Source of the DNA: Dietzia timorensis
GTDB lineage: Bacteria; Actinomycetota; Actinomycetes; Mycobacteriales; Mycobacteriaceae
Direction of reading: 5' to 3'
Length of the DNA: 6,406 bases
Assembly (NCBI RefSeq): GCF_020742175.1
Contig: NZ_DYXM01000196.1
Coordinates: 1-6,406 of the forward strand
Below are positions 4,253 through 6,406 of the stretch, piece by piece. How positions within the stretch are numbered: the stretch's first letter is position 1; each line of letters opens with the position of its first letter. Below the pieces are notes generated by a model that saw only the letters and a program-made list of their open reading frames with translations, was not told the DNA's origin and searched no databases. The position numbers were made by a program, and so were the translations under genes.

Positions 4253-5381
4253 CCACCACGATGCCGCGATCGGCAAGTAGCTTCCGAAGGACGTCGGGAT
4301 AGTTCGTAATGATCCCGTCGACCCCGGCGTCGATGAGGTATTCCATGGTTGCGGTGTGGTCGACCGTCCACGGAACGACCTTCAGCCCCAACTCATGTGC
4401 CCGGGCGACCAGCTCGGGTGTTGTATAAGGTTCGCACTCATCTTTCGACACGTCGCAGGTCTGCGGCGTGGTATCCACCGGGGAATAGGCCTTGACGCCG
4501 GGCAACGACGCCGCCGCGGCGACACCGTCCCCACCAAAGTCGTCGACATCCAGCCCGCCGAGCCACGCAGACTTGCCGGGCATTCCGACTTCCAGGAAAT
4601 CGCCGTTCGTCAGCGCAACGAGGGGGATAGAGGGATCGATTTCGTGCATGAGCCGGAGCGCGCCCCAATCGAAGCTTTGGATCTCGACTCGGTCGCCCAT
4701 CCCGGACGCGGAGATCTCCTCATGGACTCTGCGCACGAATTGTTCGCGAGGCGCGGTCTCTTCCGGCGCCGAAGCTTCCACCTTCGTCTCGATATTGAAA
4801 CGCACCTCGTTGTTTCCGCTTTCCCGAACGAGATCGAATACCTCGGCGAGGGTCATCATCTTCGAACCGGGATGGAGCTGCTGGTCCGGGTAATCGGATT
4901 TGCGCAGGGAACCGCAGTCGAGCGTCTGGATCTGCGCGAGGGTGAGTTCCTTGACGAAATGCTCGGTGTACGGGAAGAGGGGGTCGTCGTCGGCGAGTGG
5001 CTCGGTGTCCTGGCAGACGGAGGTGTTTATTTTGCGGTCGTGAGTGACCACGACCTGTCCGTCCGCGGTGATTTGAGTGTCCAGTTCGAGTGTCGTGACG
5101 CCGACCCGAAGTGCCTCGCCGAAGGAAAAGGGAGAGCTTTCGACGTGGAGCCCGACGCCGCCGCGGTGGGCCTGGAGGTCGAAGCCGTCGGGCAGTAGAT
5201 TCATCGATTCGTCCTTGCTTCCGGATCCCAGTGAACCGACCGTATCGGCAATCGTCGATGTCGACCCTGATTGGCTTGCCGCGTCGATGGATGAGGACGG
5301 TGAGGCGGGAACGGCCGGGACGATCGCCATCGTCAGAATGACGCTAATCGCAGCTGCGCGGGCGGTCCTGAGAGCAAGCAC
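4239..5381 (-). CDS. Secreted glycerophosphodiester phosphodiesterase (GDPD family)
   Basis: A 380-residue protein from GTG 5381; an in-frame ATG at 5402 would give 387. GTG is preferred because AAGGAG lies six bases upstream of it, while the ATG has no ribosome site. It then begins with a clean signal peptide: basic n-region (R5, R8), hydrophobic stretch at about 9-24, and a V-P-A cleavage signal after A26. A low-complexity Ser/Gly-rich linker follows up to about residue 58. The TIM-barrel GDPD domain shows H72-R73-G-G, E81, E99-L-D101, H114 in VVVTHD, E198 and K200 in NIETK, and a C-terminal PWTVD...DGIITNYPD. These fit metal-dependent hydrolysis of glycerophosphodiesters to glycerol-3-phosphate and an alcohol. 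Cysteines 123, 156, 309 and 316 may form disulfides, consistent with export. The usual PENT after HRG is ESS here. It lies downstream of accD6, probably as its own unit. Confidence 0.9.
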   Translation of the reverse strand: MLALRTARAAAISVILTMAIVPAVPASPSSSIDAASQSGSTSTIADTVGSLGSGSKDESMNLLPDGFDLQAHRGGVGLHVESSPFSFGEALRVGVTTLELDTQITADGQVVVTHDRKINTSVCQDTEPLADDDPLFPYTEHFVKELTLAQIQTLDCGSLRKSDYPDQQLHPGSKMMTLAEVFDLVRESGNNEVRFNIETKVEASAPEETAPREQFVRRVHEEISASGMGDRVEIQSFDWGALRLMHEIDPSIPLVALTNGDFLEVGMPGKSAWLGGLDVDDFGGDGVAAAASLPGVKAYSPVDTTPQTCDVSKDECEPYTTPELVARAHELGLKVVPWTVDHTATMEYLIDAGVDGIITNYPDVLRKLLADRGIVVAGTE

Positions 5382-5387
5382 GGAATT

Positions 5388-5393
5388 CTCCTT
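5388..5393 (-). promoter_or_regulatory. Ribosome binding site deciding the phosphodiesterase start
   Basis: AAGGAG on the minus strand (CTCCTT on +), six bases before GTG 5379-5381. It lies inside the reading frame if the ATG at 5400-5402 is taken as the start; that ATG has no such site before it. Confidence 0.7.
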
Positions 5394-5435
5394 CGCCGAC
5401 ATGGTTGCAGCCGGGAACTGCTCGGCCCGTCGATG

Positions 5436-5469
5436 CCCGCCACGGTAGGAGGCGGGAGTTTACGGCGGG
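5436..5469 (-). promoter_or_regulatory. CCCGCC repeats around a possible -10 upstream of the phosphodiesterase
   Basis: On the minus strand CCCGCC occurs at 5464-5469 and again at 5451-5456, with GGCGGG at 5436-5441 making a perfect 6-bp inverted pair with the nearer copy (9-base loop). Between the two CCCGCC copies lies TAAACT (AGTTTA at 5457-5462 on +), a TAnnnT -10 match. The arrangement could be an operator over the promoter; no good -35 was found. Confidence 0.35.
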
Positions 5470-5511
5470 TAGCCAGTCGATTGACGCGAGGAGAAGGGCT
5501 ACGAACGACTT

Positions 5512-5545
5512 CGCGCCCACCTCCCCGGGCGGGGAGATGGGCGCG
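5512..5545 (-). terminator. Strong hairpin terminator after accD6
   Basis: Arms 5512-5526 and 5531-5545 pair over 15 positions with one C/A mismatch, closing a GGGC/GCCC loop, 20 bases past the accD6 stop. Nearly all pairs are G-C. No T-run follows, as often in actinobacteria. It probably ends the accD6 operon and separates it from the phosphodiesterase gene. Confidence 0.75.
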
Positions 5546-5565
5546 GGGCGCGCGAGCCCGTGCGG

Positions 5566-6406
5566 CTAGAGCGGGATGTTGTTGTGATTGCCGCGCTGGT
5601 GCGGTGCAAGCGCCAACGTCGAGGCGATCCGGTAGCGGGTCTCGGCAGGCTGGATGACCTCGTCGACGACGCCGATGTCCATCGCGCGGCCGACACCGCC
5701 GGAAATCTTGGCGTGCTCTTCGGCCAATCGATCATGGAGGGCCTCGCGCTCGGACTCCGGCGCCGCTGCCAGCGCACGCTTGTGCAAGACGCCTACAGCC
5801 GCTTTGGCGCCCATTACGGCGACCTCTGCGTTCGGCCACGCGTACACCGCAGAGGCTCCGAGCGCCATCGAGTTCATGGCGATGTAGGCGCCGCCGTAAA
5901 TTTTGCGCGTGACGAGGGTGACCCTGGCGACCTTCGCTTCGGAGAATGCGTGGAGCAGTTTGGCACCGCGGCGTACGACGCCGTCCCATTCCTGTGCCAC
6001 GCCCGGGAGGTAGCCCGGTACATCGACAAGAACGACGAGCGGGATCCCGAACGCATCAGCCATACGCACGAAACGCGCGGCTTTCTCCGCGGATTCGGAA
6101 TTTAGGCATCCGCCAAGCCGAAGCGGATTGTTCGCGATGATGCCCACGGTACGACCGGCTAGACGTCCGTATCCGACGACGATCGACGGAGCCCACTTGC
6201 TCTGCAGTTCGACAAAACTAGAGGAGCCGTCCTCGCGGGCATCGACGACGTGATCGACGATGGGATGAACATCGTAAGCCCGACGCGGGGATTCCGGGAA
6301 GAGTGCGCCAATGTCCTCGTGCTCGTTGCGGAGGGCCTCCGCGTCGAATACGCCCTGCTGGCTGAAGAGAGTGGACAGCTCGCGGGCCCTCTCGTATGCC
6401 TCGCCT
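5566..6406 (-). CDS. accD6: Acyl-CoA carboxylase carboxyltransferase (beta) subunit AccD6 (C-terminal part)
   Basis: The frame is open to the right edge and ends at TAG 5566-5568, giving 279 residues; AccD6 is about 470 long, so roughly the last 60% is present. The carboxyltransferase moves carboxyl from biotin on the alpha subunit to acetyl- or propionyl-CoA, making malonyl- or methylmalonyl-CoA for fatty and mycolic acid synthesis. Landmarks in order are the crotonase-fold blocks KWAPSIVVGYGRLAGRTVG, ANNPLRLGGCLNSESAEKAARFV, VDVPGYLPG, RKIYGGAYIAMNS and VAVMGAKAAVG, and the terminal NIPL. The GGAY loop carries Ile (codon 5881-5883) where propionyl-specific PccB has Asp, as in acetyl-tolerant relatives. 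In mycobacteria accD6 closes fabD-acpM-kasA-kasB-accD6; those genes would lie to the right. The partner alpha subunit is not in view. The symbol rests on sequence resemblance and this inferred setting. Confidence 0.9.
   Translation of the reverse strand, partial: GEAYERARELSTLFSQQGVFDAEALRNEHEDIGALFPESPRRAYDVHPIVDHVVDAREDGSSSFVELQSKWAPSIVVGYGRLAGRTVGIIANNPLRLGGCLNSESAEKAARFVRMADAFGIPLVVLVDVPGYLPGVAQEWDGVVRRGAKLLHAFSEAKVARVTLVTRKIYGGAYIAMNSMALGASAVYAWPNAEVAVMGAKAAVGVLHKRALAAAPESEREALHDRLAEEHAKISGGVGRAMDIGVVDEVIQPAETRYRIASTLALAPHQRGNHNNIPL

Noticed and set aside
3637..4302. 221-residue plus-strand frame overlapping the DUF3145 gene
   Set aside because: It is another frame of the DUF3145 sequence, very Arg/Gly-rich, with no ribosome site; the DUF3145 frame is the recognised protein.
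4356..5198. 280-residue plus-strand frame opposite the phosphodiesterase
   Set aside because: It is an antisense shadow of a clear GDPD gene, arising from GC-rich codon third positions; its product is Arg-rich and unlike any family I know.
5512..5545. The large GC hairpin as a repeat or recombination site
   Set aside because: It appears once, directly after the accD6 stop, so a terminator explains it more simply.
5560..6105. 181-residue plus-strand frame opposite accD6
   Set aside because: It is a shadow of a highly conserved carboxyltransferase and has no ribosome site.

Overview
The window reads as ordinary chromosome of a high-GC actinobacterium, most likely a mycolic-acid-containing member of the Mycobacteriales (Rhodococcus/Gordonia-like). 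The reasons are a recognisable AccD6-type acyl-CoA carboxylase carboxyltransferase, a DUF3145 protein (an actinobacterial family), a PaaX-like regulator, GC-rich codon third positions, and GC-rich hairpins without strong U-tracts at gene ends. The genus is an inference from gene content, not a match to a known genome.

Layout from left to right. (1) The 3' end of an acyl-CoA thioesterase-like gene (+) meets, tail to tail, a small two-helix membrane protein gene (-); their stop codons share one CTAG. (2) An AT-rich divergent spacer separates that gene from a PaaX-like regulator gene (+). (3) A minus-strand tRNA with anticodon CAT follows; its acceptor stem fits the lysidine-modified tRNA-Ile2 better than elongator tRNA-Met. 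(4) A metallo-beta-lactamase-fold hydrolase (-) and a serine beta-lactamase-fold hydrolase (+) diverge from a 101-bp spacer holding two 16-bp dyads centred exactly 30 bp apart. (5) After a 264-bp intergenic stretch, part of it only about 41% GC, comes the DUF3145 gene (+). (6) This converges on a secreted glycerophosphodiester phosphodiesterase (-). (7) At the right edge is the 3' part of accD6 (-), closed by a 15-bp-stem hairpin.

How they fit together. In mycobacteria accD6 belongs to the FAS-II/mycolate locus (fabD, acpM, kasA, kasB, accD6), so the right edge is probably the end of that operon, with its other genes beyond base 6406. The hairpin after accD6 suggests that the phosphodiesterase is a separate unit. 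The two hydrolases share only a divergent promoter region and no evident pathway. No mobile element, CRISPR array, phage gene or defence system was seen, and no convincing new system. The points most worth a second look are regulatory: the paired dyads, the long DUF3145 leader, a possible leaderless start, and the corrected start of the phosphodiesterase.
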